Source of the DNA: Spirochaetia bacterium
Lineage (GTDB): Bacteria > Spirochaetota > Spirochaetia > Treponematales > Breznakiellaceae
Direction of reading: 5' to 3'
Assembly: GCA_025997755.1 (NCBI GenBank)
Contig: BNVA01000018.1
Span: 1 to 19,173, forward strand
DNA: 19,173 bases
Below are positions 1-7,679 of the stretch, one piece after another; the stretch's first letter is position 1; each line of letters starts with the position of its first letter. Below the pieces are notes generated by a model. That model was given only the letters and a program-made list of their open reading frames with translations, made no database searches and had not been told where the DNA came from. The translations under genes and the position numbers were made by a program.

Positions 1-506
1 TTGTTAGGGATTTCACCGTGAACTTCTTTTCCGCAACACTGACAGCGGTAGACAGTGAATGTATGCCGCTTCTTTTCTACAATGATTTTATAATCCAACT
101 CATCTTTTTCTATCACGCCTGTTTTCTCTAATCCGGTATGTTTACAGGCAGGGCATTCACCTATCGTGTGTGCAATTTTTTCATTTACTTCACTGTCATC
201 AAAACGATTTAGTTTGGCTTTTTTATGACCGAGTTGTCCCCCTTTTTTCTTTTCGCTTTTTTCTCTTGAGTTTGGGATTATTTTTTGTTTATTGATTGGG
301 GTTTGACTTGTTGGCGTTCCACTATTTGTTCCATCTCTATTTAGAATAGACTTTAACCGCTCAATCTCTTTCTGTTGTTGTAAGTTTATCTCTAACAAAA
401 GCTGATATTCATATTTTACTGTGCTTAATTCGCAGTCCAGTCTGGTTTTCTGCTCGAATAATTCTTCATAGTCTTTGTAAAATAGTTTCTGGTAATTTGT
501 GCCCAT
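1..506 (-). CDS. IS66-family transposase (TnpC), N-terminal part, runs off left edge
   Basis: The minus strand reads open from an ATG at 504-506 to the window edge (168 codons). Residues about 10-57 are a heptad-like, Leu/Glu/Lys-rich segment, matching the leucine-zipper start of IS66 transposases. It is followed by a basic Ser/Thr/Pro-rich segment (NSGTPTSQTP, then KKKGGQLGHKK), which is the family's signature linker, and by a zinc-finger-like Cys set (C118-x2-C121 and C155-x2-C158). The catalytic DDE domain would lie to the left, outside the window. A purine-rich tract precedes the ATG and a TATAAT box lies at 524-529. No tnpA or tnpB is seen upstream, which would fit the single-gene ISBst12-like branch of IS66. 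Family call is confident; intactness cannot be judged. Confidence 0.85.
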   Translation of the reverse strand, partial: MGTNYQKLFYKDYEELFEQKTRLDCELSTVKYEYQLLLEINLQQQKEIERLKSILNRDGTNSGTPTSQTPINKQKIIPNSREKSEKKKGGQLGHKKAKLNRFDDSEVNEKIAHTIGECPACKHTGLEKTGVIEKDELDYKIIVEKKRHTFTVYRCQCCGKEVHGEIPN

Positions 507-523
507 CCCCTTCCCCAAGAGAT

Positions 524-529
524 ATTATA
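524..529 (-). promoter_or_regulatory. Putative -10 box of the transposase gene
   Basis: A perfect TATAAT reads on the minus strand, 17 nt before the transposase ATG. The predicted transcript would have a leader of about 11 nt that includes part of the purine-rich ribosome-binding tract. No convincing -35 was found at the expected spacing. Confidence 0.4.
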
Positions 530-594
530 GCACTTATTACCAGTTTTTGCTCAGGGGTTGTGAATAGTAACTCGTGGTAAAAATTCTCAAGACT

Positions 595-789
595 TTACCA
601 TTGGCGTGGAATAAATCCGGCAGGAGGTTCTGCAAGACTAACGGATTCGCCTGTTAATTCCAATACAAAAAAGCCAACACTATGGGCATAACGCTGTACT
701 TCAGTATCAACAGTACCGCCTGCCATTGCTCCAAGCAATATTTTGCCTTTACAGTCGGCTGGAGGATATTTTAGTATAAACTCCTCCTT
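595..789 (-). pseudogene. C-terminal remnant of an unknown protein (possibly DUF3782-type)
   Basis: This is a 64-codon open stretch ending in TAA at 595-597 and closed upstream by an in-frame TAG at 790-792, with no ATG near its 5' end. Its C-terminal sequence, with LLGAMAGGTVD, a YAHSVGFFVLELTGESV core and a final FIPRQW, resembles from memory the end of the coiled-coil, restriction-nuclease-like proteins annotated as DUF3782 in spirochaetes and cyanobacteria. An AAGGAGGAG tract sits at its 5' edge but no start codon follows at a usable distance. It is best read as the 3' tail of a decayed gene next to the IS66 copy. Family assignment is tentative; that it is a fragment is fairly clear. Confidence 0.45.
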
Positions 790-853
790 CTAACTATAAG
801 CATAGCACATTATTTAAAAAAAACAAGAGGGGCGCGGCTTTGTCCGGGCGTTC

Positions 854-881
854 TTGACAATTCGTAGAACCATGTTAAAAT
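854..881 (+). promoter_or_regulatory. Promoter of the lsr operon, leaderless geometry
   Basis: A perfect -35 TTGACA (854-859) is followed by a 16-nt spacer and a 5/6 match -10, TAAAAT (876-881). The start codon of lsrA begins at 888, exactly 7 nt after the -10 box, where transcription itself should begin. No Shine-Dalgarno sequence lies between the promoter and the ATG. The predicted operon mRNA therefore starts at or within a base or two of the AUG. No clear operator palindrome was found; a weak CAAGA...TCTTG pair flanks the region just upstream. Confidence 0.7.
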
Positions 882-887
882 GCAAAT

Positions 888-2414
888 ATGGATGCTGTAC
901 CGGTACTTTCAGCTCGTGATATACATAAATCTTTCGGCAGCAACAAAGTTCTAAACGGGATAAATCTGGACATTTTCCCGGGCGAGGCGCTTGCTTTGAT
1001 CGGTGGTAACGGCGCGGGTAAGAGTACTCTTGTCAAATCTGTAATGGGGCTTTACGGACCGGATTCGGGGCAGATTTTTATAAACGGAGAGGCTCTTGAA
1101 TTTTCTAAACCCGCGTTCTCTCTTGATAAGGGCGTTTACCTTGTTCCGCAGGAACCTATGCTTTTTCCAAATCAGACTGCACTGCAAAATATCCTTATGG
1201 GCATGAAGGGTAAAAAAAATGTCCTTAAAGAAAAACTCAATCTTTTGATAAAACAGCTTGGCTGGATGCATTTAGACCTCAACCGCAGTGCCGGAACACT
1301 TTCCATTGCGGAACAGCAGTTGGTGGAAATTTTGAGGGGCTTATTGCGCGAGGCTCGTCTTTTGATTCTCGACGAACCTACAAGCGCTCTTACTTTTGAC
1401 GAGGTAAATTCACTCTTTGAAATTATTAAGTCACTTAAACAAGAAAAAATAGGCATAGTTTATATAACGCACCGGCTCAACGAAGTCTTTATGATAGCGA
1501 GTCATGTTGCAATAATGAGAGACGGTATTATAACGCTGCGCGGCGAGGTAAAAGAATTTACCCGCGAGATGCTGGTTAAGGGGCTTTTGCCTGATGCCGG
1601 CGCAGGGGGACAGGTTAATGCCGCCGAAAATGACGGACAAGAAGCAAAAAACAAGAAAAAATCGGCAAAAACATCCGGCGATTGTGTTTTTGAATTGCGT
1701 GATTTTTCAGGCTACGGTTTTGCGGATATAAACTTTAAGATATACTCAGGCGAGATTTTGGGATTATGCGGTGTCGTGGGAGCGGGTCGTACAGAGCTTG
1801 CAATGACTATCTTCGGCATGGATAAGGTAAAGTCGGGTCAGGTTTTATTGGAAGGTGCAGATATTACCGGTATGAACACACGAAATATCATAAAACGAGG
1901 CATAAACTATGTACCGGAAGATCGTTTTTTGAATGGTATTTTTAAAATTAATCATCTTGCCGGTAATATAAGCTCCGCTTGTTTGCGATCCCTATCCAAG
2001 TTTTTTTTGAATTTTGAAAGTGAAAAAAAAATTGCCGCAGATTATGTGCGCGATTTCAGGATAAAGACGACAGGTCCTGCTCAGGAAATAGGCAGCCTTT
2101 CCGGCGGAAATCAGCAAAAAGCCGTGATAAGCCGTTCGCTTACAACAGCGCCGCGTCTTGTCATTCTCGACGAGCCGACACGCGGTATTGATGCGGGGGC
2201 GCGTTCGGATATTTATTCGATTATAGCCGAATTAAAAAAAAAGGGCGTTTCCGTCCTGTTGATTTCATCAGACATCGAAGAGATCGTAGAGCTTAGTGAT
2301 AGGGCATTGACTATGTTTCAAGGCAGAATCAACGGTGAGTTTTTAGGAAGTCAAATTACACAGGATAATTTGATGAAGGCATCGTTCGGTTTATCGGTAG
2401 AGAGCGCCGCGTGA
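888..2414 (+). CDS. lsrA: AI-2 import ABC transporter, ATP-binding protein LsrA
   Basis: This is the double-cassette ATPase of a sugar-type ABC importer, acting at the cytoplasmic face of the inner membrane with LsrC and LsrD. The first cassette has Walker A GGNGAGKST (residues 39-47), a degenerate signature LSIAEQQ (138-144), Walker B LLILDEP (158-164) and the switch His195. A Lys/Ala-rich linker (about 236-264) joins the second cassette, which has a degenerate Walker A (GVVGAGRTE, 295-303), a canonical signature LSGGNQQ (404-410) and Walker B LVILDEP (424-430). The alternation of one degenerate motif per cassette is usual for this subfamily, and 508 residues is the normal length. The start at 888 is forced, because no later start precedes the first cassette. 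The stop overlaps the lsrC start by 4 nt. The specific lsr assignment rests on the downstream lsrF and lsrK. Confidence 0.9.
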   Translation: MDAVPVLSARDIHKSFGSNKVLNGINLDIFPGEALALIGGNGAGKSTLVKSVMGLYGPDSGQIFINGEALEFSKPAFSLDKGVYLVPQEPMLFPNQTALQNILMGMKGKKNVLKEKLNLLIKQLGWMHLDLNRSAGTLSIAEQQLVEILRGLLREARLLILDEPTSALTFDEVNSLFEIIKSLKQEKIGIVYITHRLNEVFMIASHVAIMRDGIITLRGEVKEFTREMLVKGLLPDAGAGGQVNAAENDGQEAKNKKKSAKTSGDCVFELRDFSGYGFADINFKIYSGEILGLCGVVGAGRTELAMTIFGMDKVKSGQVLLEGADITGMNTRNIIKRGINYVPEDRFLNGIFKINHLAGNISSACLRSLSKFFLNFESEKKIAADYVRDFRIKTTGPAQEIGSLSGGNQQKAVISRSLTTAPRLVILDEPTRGIDAGARSDIYSIIAELKKKGVSVLLISSDIEEIVELSDRALTMFQGRINGEFLGSQITQDNLMKASFGLSVESAA

Positions 2415-3403
2415 AGAAAATACTAAAAGCCCGCGAGGTAAGCTCTTTTTTCTTTGTGGCGGCTCTTTTTTTGGTTGTAGGCGCTATAAGTCCGGGGTTC
2501 TTATCACCGGACAACCTCTTTTTAACATTGAATTCAAGCGTTGTGTTTACCTTGCTCGCGGCAGGTACCGCTTTTATTATAATCTGCGGAGAAATTGATG
2601 TTTCAATCGGCGCTATTATGGCTCTTGCCGCCGCAGTATCCGCCTCGATGATTCGAGACGGCTCGTCATGGGCAGCGGCTGTGTCTGTAGCTTTGCTAAT
2701 CGGTATTGTATGCGGACTTGTCAATGGAATTGGACACGTTTTTTTGAAGATACCATCGATCATAATGACACTGGGAACGGCGGGTATAATACGCGGTCTT
2801 ATCTACGTGTATACAAACGGAAAATGGGTGGAAAATATACCATTGGACTATAAACAAATCTCGCAGTTGAATTTTTTGAATATTTCACTATTTTACTGGG
2901 GTGCGATTATTATCTGTATCGCAGGATCACTTATCATGCCGCTCTCAAAGAGGGGACGCTATTTTGCCGCCGTAGGGGATAATATCAACTGCGCCCTTTT
3001 TCTTGGAGTGCCGATCAAAGCGGCTAAAATCTCTGCCTTTGTACTTGCCGGTATTTTTTATGCTGTTGCGGGTCTTATGTTTGTAAGCCGTATAGGTTTT
3101 GTTACGCCCATTGCCGGTTCCGGTTATGAGATGAAAGCCATTGCCGCCTGTGTGCTAGGCGGGGTAAGTCTTTCAGGCGGAGTCGGCTCGCTTATTGGTG
3201 CGGCGGTCGGAGCGCTGTTCATAGCATCCGTAGGACGTATACTGGTATTTCTCAATTCGTCTGCGGACGACAACGTAATCACAGGTATTATGCTCCTGGT
3301 GATAGTTACCGCCGATGCACTGTTGCAGCAAAGGGCTGTCGAAAAAGCCCGTCGTGCCAGATTGTCCGCAAAGACGGAAGGAACTGCAGCCAATGCCGTC
3401 TAA
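2411..3403 (+). CDS. lsrC: AI-2 import ABC transporter, permease LsrC
   Basis: A polytopic membrane protein of 330 residues from the sugar-importer permease family, with about eight to ten hydrophobic segments. Hallmarks are the GEIDVSIGAIMAL segment near residue 60, KIPSIIMTLGT near 115, GDNINCALFLGV near 190 and the coupling-region segment MKAIAACVLGGVSLSGGVGS near 240. The segment NGKWVENIP and the overall pattern match enterobacterial LsrC better than LsrD. The start is GTG at 2411, overlapping the lsrA stop (GTGA), so translation is probably coupled. It is predicted to form a heterodimeric channel with LsrD. Confidence 0.88.
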   Translation: MKKILKAREVSSFFFVAALFLVVGAISPGFLSPDNLFLTLNSSVVFTLLAAGTAFIIICGEIDVSIGAIMALAAAVSASMIRDGSSWAAAVSVALLIGIVCGLVNGIGHVFLKIPSIIMTLGTAGIIRGLIYVYTNGKWVENIPLDYKQISQLNFLNISLFYWGAIIICIAGSLIMPLSKRGRYFAAVGDNINCALFLGVPIKAAKISAFVLAGIFYAVAGLMFVSRIGFVTPIAGSGYEMKAIAACVLGGVSLSGGVGSLIGAAVGALFIASVGRILVFLNSSADDNVITGIMLLVIVTADALLQQRAVEKARRARLSAKTEGTAANAV

Positions 3404-4376
3404 ATTTTTAAATAGCAAACCTTTTGAAAAGTTTATTCGTTGGGAAACTTTTCTTATTTGCCTGCTTTTGCTTGAAATACTTGTGTTCGGCGCGATTAAC
3501 CCGCGCATCCTGCGTCCTAGAATTCTGTTTGGCAGTATAAACGATTTTACATCGATCTGTATTATTTCGATTTTTGTTACATTCGTCCTTGTAACAGGCG
3601 GTATGGACATTCAATCCGGTTCGATTGTAGGACTGTCGTCTATTATTCTTGGAATTGTATGGCAAAAAACAGGCTTAAATATATGGTTTGTCTGCTTTTT
3701 AACCATTTGCACAGGAGCGTTTTGCGGTCTTTTTTCAGGTTTTATTTCAGTCTATACAAAAGTGCCGCCTATGGTTGTAACTCTGGGCGGTTCATTTTTA
3801 TATACCGGACTTGCAATAACGATCACAAAAATTGCAAAAATCGAGTCGCATACGGGGATAAGCAACTTCCCTGAATATTTTACATCGTTCACTAATTGGC
3901 AGGTTGCAGGTATTCCGTTTCAATTTTTTATATTTATTTTTTTGGTTGCGCTGGCTTATATACTTCTTCACCGGACAAAATACGGGCGTTATGTATTTCT
4001 ATGCGGTATAAATAAAAATGCCGCAAGGTATTCAGGAATAAACAGCCGCCTTATTATTATGAGTACCTACGTTATTTCAGGCGCGGCGTCGTCTCTTGCC
4101 GGTATCATTTTTACTTCGTATTTGGGTACTGCCAAGGCGGATTTCGGCAGGGAATTGACTTTGCCAATAATTACGGCGGTCGTACTGGGCGGCACCTCAA
4201 TTTTGGGCGGCAAGGGTACTATTCTGGGTACGGCGCTGGCGGCTCTGGTGATAGGCATTATGCGCTTTGGATTTTCAATGATCGGTATGAGTACTCAGTA
4301 TCTTGATATACCGGTCGGCATACTGCTTATTGCGGCTGTCGGAGCAAAGGGCATCGCAAGCAGGGGAAGGCAATAG
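3393..4376 (+). CDS. lsrD: AI-2 import ABC transporter, permease LsrD
   Basis: The second permease, 327 residues, partner of LsrC. The first membrane segment ends in LEILVFGAINPRIL, very like LsrD, followed by VTGGMDIQSGSIVGL and, near the C-terminus, PIITAVVLGGTSILGGKGT, the family's coupling region. An upstream in-frame ATG at 3315 would add 26 hydrophilic residues inside lsrC and has no ribosome-binding site. The ATG at 3393 is preceded by a GGAAGGA tract and places the N-terminus just before the first membrane segment, so it is preferred. It overlaps the end of lsrC by 11 nt. Confidence 0.88.
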   Translation: MPSKFLNSKPFEKFIRWETFLICLLLLEILVFGAINPRILRPRILFGSINDFTSICIISIFVTFVLVTGGMDIQSGSIVGLSSIILGIVWQKTGLNIWFVCFLTICTGAFCGLFSGFISVYTKVPPMVVTLGGSFLYTGLAITITKIAKIESHTGISNFPEYFTSFTNWQVAGIPFQFFIFIFLVALAYILLHRTKYGRYVFLCGINKNAARYSGINSRLIIMSTYVISGAASSLAGIIFTSYLGTAKADFGRELTLPIITAVVLGGTSILGGKGTILGTALAALVIGIMRFGFSMIGMSTQYLDIPVGILLIAAVGAKGIASRGRQ

Positions 4377-4389
4377 AATTGTTTGTAAA

Positions 4390-4441
4390 AACCGGTTTGT
4401 TAAATCGGTTAATTCATATTTGAAGCATTGCTTCGAAGGAG
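4390..4441 (+). promoter_or_regulatory. Intercistronic hairpins in front of lsrB
   Basis: The 71-nt gap between lsrD and lsrB holds two inverted repeats. AACCG (4390-4394) pairs with CGGTT (4406-4410). GAAGC (4422-4426) pairs with GCTTC (4430-4434) around a 3-nt loop, and can extend outward by a U-G and two U-A pairs into the first bases of the Shine-Dalgarno sequence AAGGAG (4436-4441). No T-tract follows either hairpin, so termination is unlikely. An RNA-stabilising or translation-tuning role would fit the need for more binding protein than transporter, but is inference. Confidence 0.45.
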
Positions 4442-4447
4442 TAAAAG

Positions 4448-5515
4448 ATGAAAAAGGTGTTTTTAGTTTTAGCGGCGGTTGCGGTACTTTTAATTCCGGC
4501 ACAGTTATTTGCCGGCGGTAAACAAGGCGGCGGTAAAAAAACCATTGTATTTGTTCCGAAAATTTCCGGTAACGCATTCTTTGAGACGGCTAATGACGGT
4601 GCCCAGAAGATGGGCAAGGCGGCAGGGTTTACCGTAAAATATAACGGGAGTCCAGATGCTGCGGTTGCTAATCAGGTTACGATTATCCGAACCGCGATTA
4701 GTCAGGGTGTTGATGGTATCTGTGTTTCGTCCTTAGACGCGACCGCCCTCGACGGCGTAATGAAGGAGGCAATGGCTGCCGGTATCGCGGTAACGACATG
4801 GGATTCCGATGTTTCAGGCAATGCAAGGACAGTTATGGTTTCTCAAGGAACCCCGGATGTTCTAGGAAAGATGCTTGTCGATATGGGTGCAGACTCACTA
4901 AAGGAACGCGGTAAAAATCCTGATTCGGATGTGATCCGCTATGCGTGGCACTATTCACAGTCAACGGTTGCCGACCAGAATTCATGGCGTATATCCGGTG
5001 AAAACTACCTCAAACAGAAATATCCGAAATGGGTAAATGTCCGTCCCGATAACTACTACAGCAATCAGGATGCTGAGCTTGCTATTACAACCGGCGAGGC
5101 TATTCTAAAGGCAAATGCAAATATTGATCTAATTATCTGTAACGATTCAACAGCGCTTCCAGGTCAATTGCAGGCAGCTCAGAATTTAGGCTACAACAAG
5201 GATAAAGTAACAATCACAGGTTTTGCTCCGCCTAACTCGATTAAACCCTATGCACGAGACGGCATTACATCACGCTGGGGGCTCTGGGACTCAGGACAGC
5301 AGGGCGCTATCGGTGTATACCTTGCCTATCATCTTGCGTCTGGAAATACCATCAAGGTTGGCGATGTCATAGATATTCCGACAATAGGCAAAGTTACTGT
5401 TGAGCGGAATACTGTTCTTGATCCTAAGGCATACACAGCATCTGATTCCGGCGTAGTACTTCTACCGGAACGAGTTGTATTCACTACTGCGAATATGAAT
5501 AACTACAATTTCTAA
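4448..5515 (+). CDS. lsrB: AI-2-binding periplasmic protein LsrB (variant binding site)
   Basis: The 355-residue substrate-binding protein delivers ligand to LsrC/LsrD. A signal peptide (Lys-Lys, hydrophobic core, predicted cleavage after LFA at residue 22) is followed by a Gly/Lys-rich stretch. There is no lipobox Cys, so it should be a soluble periplasmic protein. It aligns with Escherichia coli LsrB along its whole length, including TWDSD, VADQN, GLWD and the terminal VVLLPERVVF. Of the six AI-2-contacting residues reported for LsrB, four are kept (Lys38, Asp119, Asp176, Gln177). The equivalents of Pro220 and Ala222 are Asn232 and Ser234. Start is supported by AAGGAG six nt upstream. Ligand is probably AI-2 or a close relative; the two substitutions leave some doubt. 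Confidence 0.83.
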   Translation: MKKVFLVLAAVAVLLIPAQLFAGGKQGGGKKTIVFVPKISGNAFFETANDGAQKMGKAAGFTVKYNGSPDAAVANQVTIIRTAISQGVDGICVSSLDATALDGVMKEAMAAGIAVTTWDSDVSGNARTVMVSQGTPDVLGKMLVDMGADSLKERGKNPDSDVIRYAWHYSQSTVADQNSWRISGENYLKQKYPKWVNVRPDNYYSNQDAELAITTGEAILKANANIDLIICNDSTALPGQLQAAQNLGYNKDKVTITGFAPPNSIKPYARDGITSRWGLWDSGQQGAIGVYLAYHLASGNTIKVGDVIDIPTIGKVTVERNTVLDPKAYTASDSGVVLLPERVVFTTANMNNYNF

Positions 5516-5534
5516 GAGAAAATAAGAGGAAAGC

Positions 5535-6425
5535 ATGGCAGATTTAGACGAAAATAAGATTGAAAAAAATTATTATGTTGAAAAACCTTTTGCAACCAAT
5601 GGTAATTTTAATGTAAAGGGCGCGGCAAATCTTGACTGGGGTATGAAAAAACATCTGTCAAATATATTTAGTCCGCGTACAGGCAATACCGTGATGTTTG
5701 CATTTGATCACGGATACTTTATGGGTTCTGTGTCCGGTCTTGAACGGCTAGATCTGCTGCTGCCAAAGTTGGTTTCACATATTGATGTTCTTATGGCAAC
5801 GCGAGGGGCGCTGCGCACCTGCGTTAAACCGAATTTCAGAAAAGGTATTGCGTTGCGCGTTTCGTCGGGATCATCAATGTTGAACGACGATTTAAGCCGC
5901 GAGGTTGTTGCCGTCGATATTGAAGACTCGATACGGATGAACGCCGATGCCCTTGCTGTACAGGTTTTTATCGGTGCGGACGGCCAGCTTGAAAGTATTG
6001 ATAATCTTTCAAAAGTGATCAATGCAGCCTCACGGTACAGCATACCGACACTTGGAGTTGTCGCCGTAGGTAAAGACATGGCGCGTACCGATCAATACTT
6101 CAAACTTGCAACCCGTATCATTGCCGAAATGGGAGCCAACATCGTTAAGACTTATTACTGCGACAAGTTTGAAGAAGTTGTAGCCGCGTGTCCGGTGCCT
6201 ATAGTCGTAGCCGGAGGAAAAAAATTGCCGGAAAAAGAAGCTCTTGAAATGGCGTACCGCGCTATGCAGGGTGGAGCATGTGGGCTTGATATGGGACGCA
6301 ATATATTCCAGAGCAACCACGCTGTTGTAATGGCTGATGCTATCGGAAAAATTGTTCACCAGAAGTACACCGACAAAGAAGCGTGGGAATACTTCTGTGA
6401 TATGAGCGGTTCATCTAGGGGTTAA
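5535..6425 (+). CDS. lsrF: Phospho-AI-2 thiolase LsrF (3-hydroxy-5-phosphonooxypentane-2,4-dione thiolase)
   Basis: A 296-residue class I aldolase-fold enzyme (E. coli LsrF has 291). In the known pathway it transfers an acetyl group from 3-hydroxy-5-phosphonooxypentane-2,4-dione to coenzyme A, giving dihydroxyacetone phosphate and acetyl-CoA. The sequence is unmistakably LsrF: MADLD at the start, LDWGM, MFAFDHGYF (55-62), VGKDMARTDQYF, the predicted Schiff-base Lys205 in IVKTYYCDK (equivalent to Lys203), CPVPIVVAGGKKLPE and GLDMGRNIFQS. GAGGAAAG precedes the ATG, and it follows lsrB by 19 nt. Its presence is the strongest argument that the operon processes AI-2 rather than a simple pentose. 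Confidence 0.93.
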   Translation: MADLDENKIEKNYYVEKPFATNGNFNVKGAANLDWGMKKHLSNIFSPRTGNTVMFAFDHGYFMGSVSGLERLDLLLPKLVSHIDVLMATRGALRTCVKPNFRKGIALRVSSGSSMLNDDLSREVVAVDIEDSIRMNADALAVQVFIGADGQLESIDNLSKVINAASRYSIPTLGVVAVGKDMARTDQYFKLATRIIAEMGANIVKTYYCDKFEEVVAACPVPIVVAGGKKLPEKEALEMAYRAMQGGACGLDMGRNIFQSNHAVVMADAIGKIVHQKYTDKEAWEYFCDMSGSSRG

Positions 6426-6470
6426 ATTTATAGTTTTGGTACAATGGCTAAAATTTTTTGGAGGCACTTT

Positions 6471-7676
6471 ATGGCAAATAAGGATTTGATAGAAAAAACT
6501 TTAAAAAAGGGAGAGGGCATTTTCCGGCTTAATCCTACGTTTATTCCTAGGCCATTCGGCGTTGAAGGACGCAGGCTAAAATTGCATCCCGATGATTATT
6601 TTGCTTACGGTCTTGAACGCGGCTCGATCAAAGAGCGTTGGATGTGTTCGACTAATGTCGCACAAAACGGGCCCCTTGCCGGGGAAGACGAGGGTTTGAG
6701 CTTTGTCGCCGTTGATTACGGCAGCAACGAAAAGTTCAGCTTGAAAGAGGCGGTTCAGGTTTTGGGCGCGGAATTGATCGGCAAAGAGCTTATTGAAAAA
6801 TACGGCGGAATGCCTGTTTTTTCAAAATTTTATGATTTAACTACACCGCTTTTTCATCACCTTCATCTTTCCATGGAAGCGGCGGAAAAGGTCGGCAAGC
6901 TGGGTAAGCCTGAGTGCTATTATTTCCCGCGCCAGTATGCCAGTCATTCCGGCGAGATGAACGCAACATACTTCGGCTACGATCCCGACACGACACCCGA
7001 ACAGGTTAAAGAACGCCTGCTCGCTTGGAACAAGGGGGATACACGCATAACGGAACTTTCCCGCGCTTACCGCATTGTGCTTGGTACCGGTTGGTATTCT
7101 CCTCCCGGCGTGCTGCACGCTGCCGGTTCTGTTCTAACTTATGAGCTTAACTGGAATGGCGATGTCAACTCCGTACACGAAAACGTGGTTTCGGGCGCGA
7201 CATACCCCCGCGGCTTCCTTAACGGTGAATGTCCGAACGATAAGAAAGACGATATTGACTATATTTTTAGTCTTATGGATTGGGAAAAGAACACAGACCC
7301 GCACTATAAAAAGCATTTTTCCCGTCCGCCTAAGATTGTTGTGTCGAATAGCGATTACGACGAAAATTGGATTTCCTACGCAAACGACGGCTATTTTAGC
7401 GCCAAGGAGCTTTCGGTAAAACCGGGTAAATCCGTAACTATAAAAGAGCCTTGCGCATTCGGCGTTATAGTAACGCAGGGACACGGAAAACTCGGCGCGC
7501 ACCTATGCGAAGCTCCTATCATGCTCCGTTTTGGTCAGCAGAGCGCCGATGAATTCTTTGTTTCAGAAGATGCTGCAAAGAAAGGTATTACAATTATAAA
7601 CAATAGTCCGGTAGAGCCGCTTGTTATGTTAAAATCTTTTGGTCCAAATCATAGCGAAGCGCCAAAGGCGAATTAG
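6471..7676 (+). CDS. Cupin-like sugar-phosphate isomerase-type protein of unknown activity
   Basis: A soluble protein of 401 residues from the preferred ATG at 6471, which has GGAGG six nt upstream. An in-frame ATG at 6444 lacks a ribosome-binding site and was rejected. Potential metal ligands follow the type I phosphomannose-isomerase pattern: a His cluster HHLH (about residues 129-132), a second segment with YYFPRQYASHSGEM (about 151-163), and GWYSPPGVLHAAGS (about 207-220) with a His in a cupin-like strand. The C-terminal third looks like a further beta-rich domain. No standard lsr operon protein matches. Its position between lsrF and lsrK implies work on AI-2, phospho-AI-2 or a breakdown product; isomerisation, the role normally held by LsrG, is a reasonable guess. 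Substrate unknown. Confidence 0.6.
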   Translation: MANKDLIEKTLKKGEGIFRLNPTFIPRPFGVEGRRLKLHPDDYFAYGLERGSIKERWMCSTNVAQNGPLAGEDEGLSFVAVDYGSNEKFSLKEAVQVLGAELIGKELIEKYGGMPVFSKFYDLTTPLFHHLHLSMEAAEKVGKLGKPECYYFPRQYASHSGEMNATYFGYDPDTTPEQVKERLLAWNKGDTRITELSRAYRIVLGTGWYSPPGVLHAAGSVLTYELNWNGDVNSVHENVVSGATYPRGFLNGECPNDKKDDIDYIFSLMDWEKNTDPHYKKHFSRPPKIVVSNSDYDENWISYANDGYFSAKELSVKPGKSVTIKEPCAFGVIVTQGHGKLGAHLCEAPIMLRFGQQSADEFFVSEDAAKKGITIINNSPVEPLVMLKSFGPNHSEAPKAN

Positions 7677-7679
7677 ATT

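Noticed and set aside
823..856. Possible operator or terminator from CAAGA...TCTTG pairing before the lsr promoter
   Set aside because: Only the outer five bases pair well; the inner bases do not, and no T-tract follows.
3315..3392. Upstream in-frame extension of lsrD starting at 3315
   Set aside because: It would add 26 hydrophilic residues inside lsrC with no ribosome-binding site; the ATG at 3393 follows GGAAGGA and starts just before the first membrane segment.
888..5515. Generic ribose or other pentose ABC transporter
   Set aside because: The downstream lsrF and lsrK are specific to AI-2 processing, and LsrC, LsrD and LsrB match their namesakes in distinctive segments.
6444..6470. ATG at 6444 as start of the large cupin-like protein, and a TACAAT at 6440-6445 as an internal promoter
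   Set aside because: GGAGG lies 6 nt before the ATG at 6471, and no -35 is found at a usable distance from the TACAAT.
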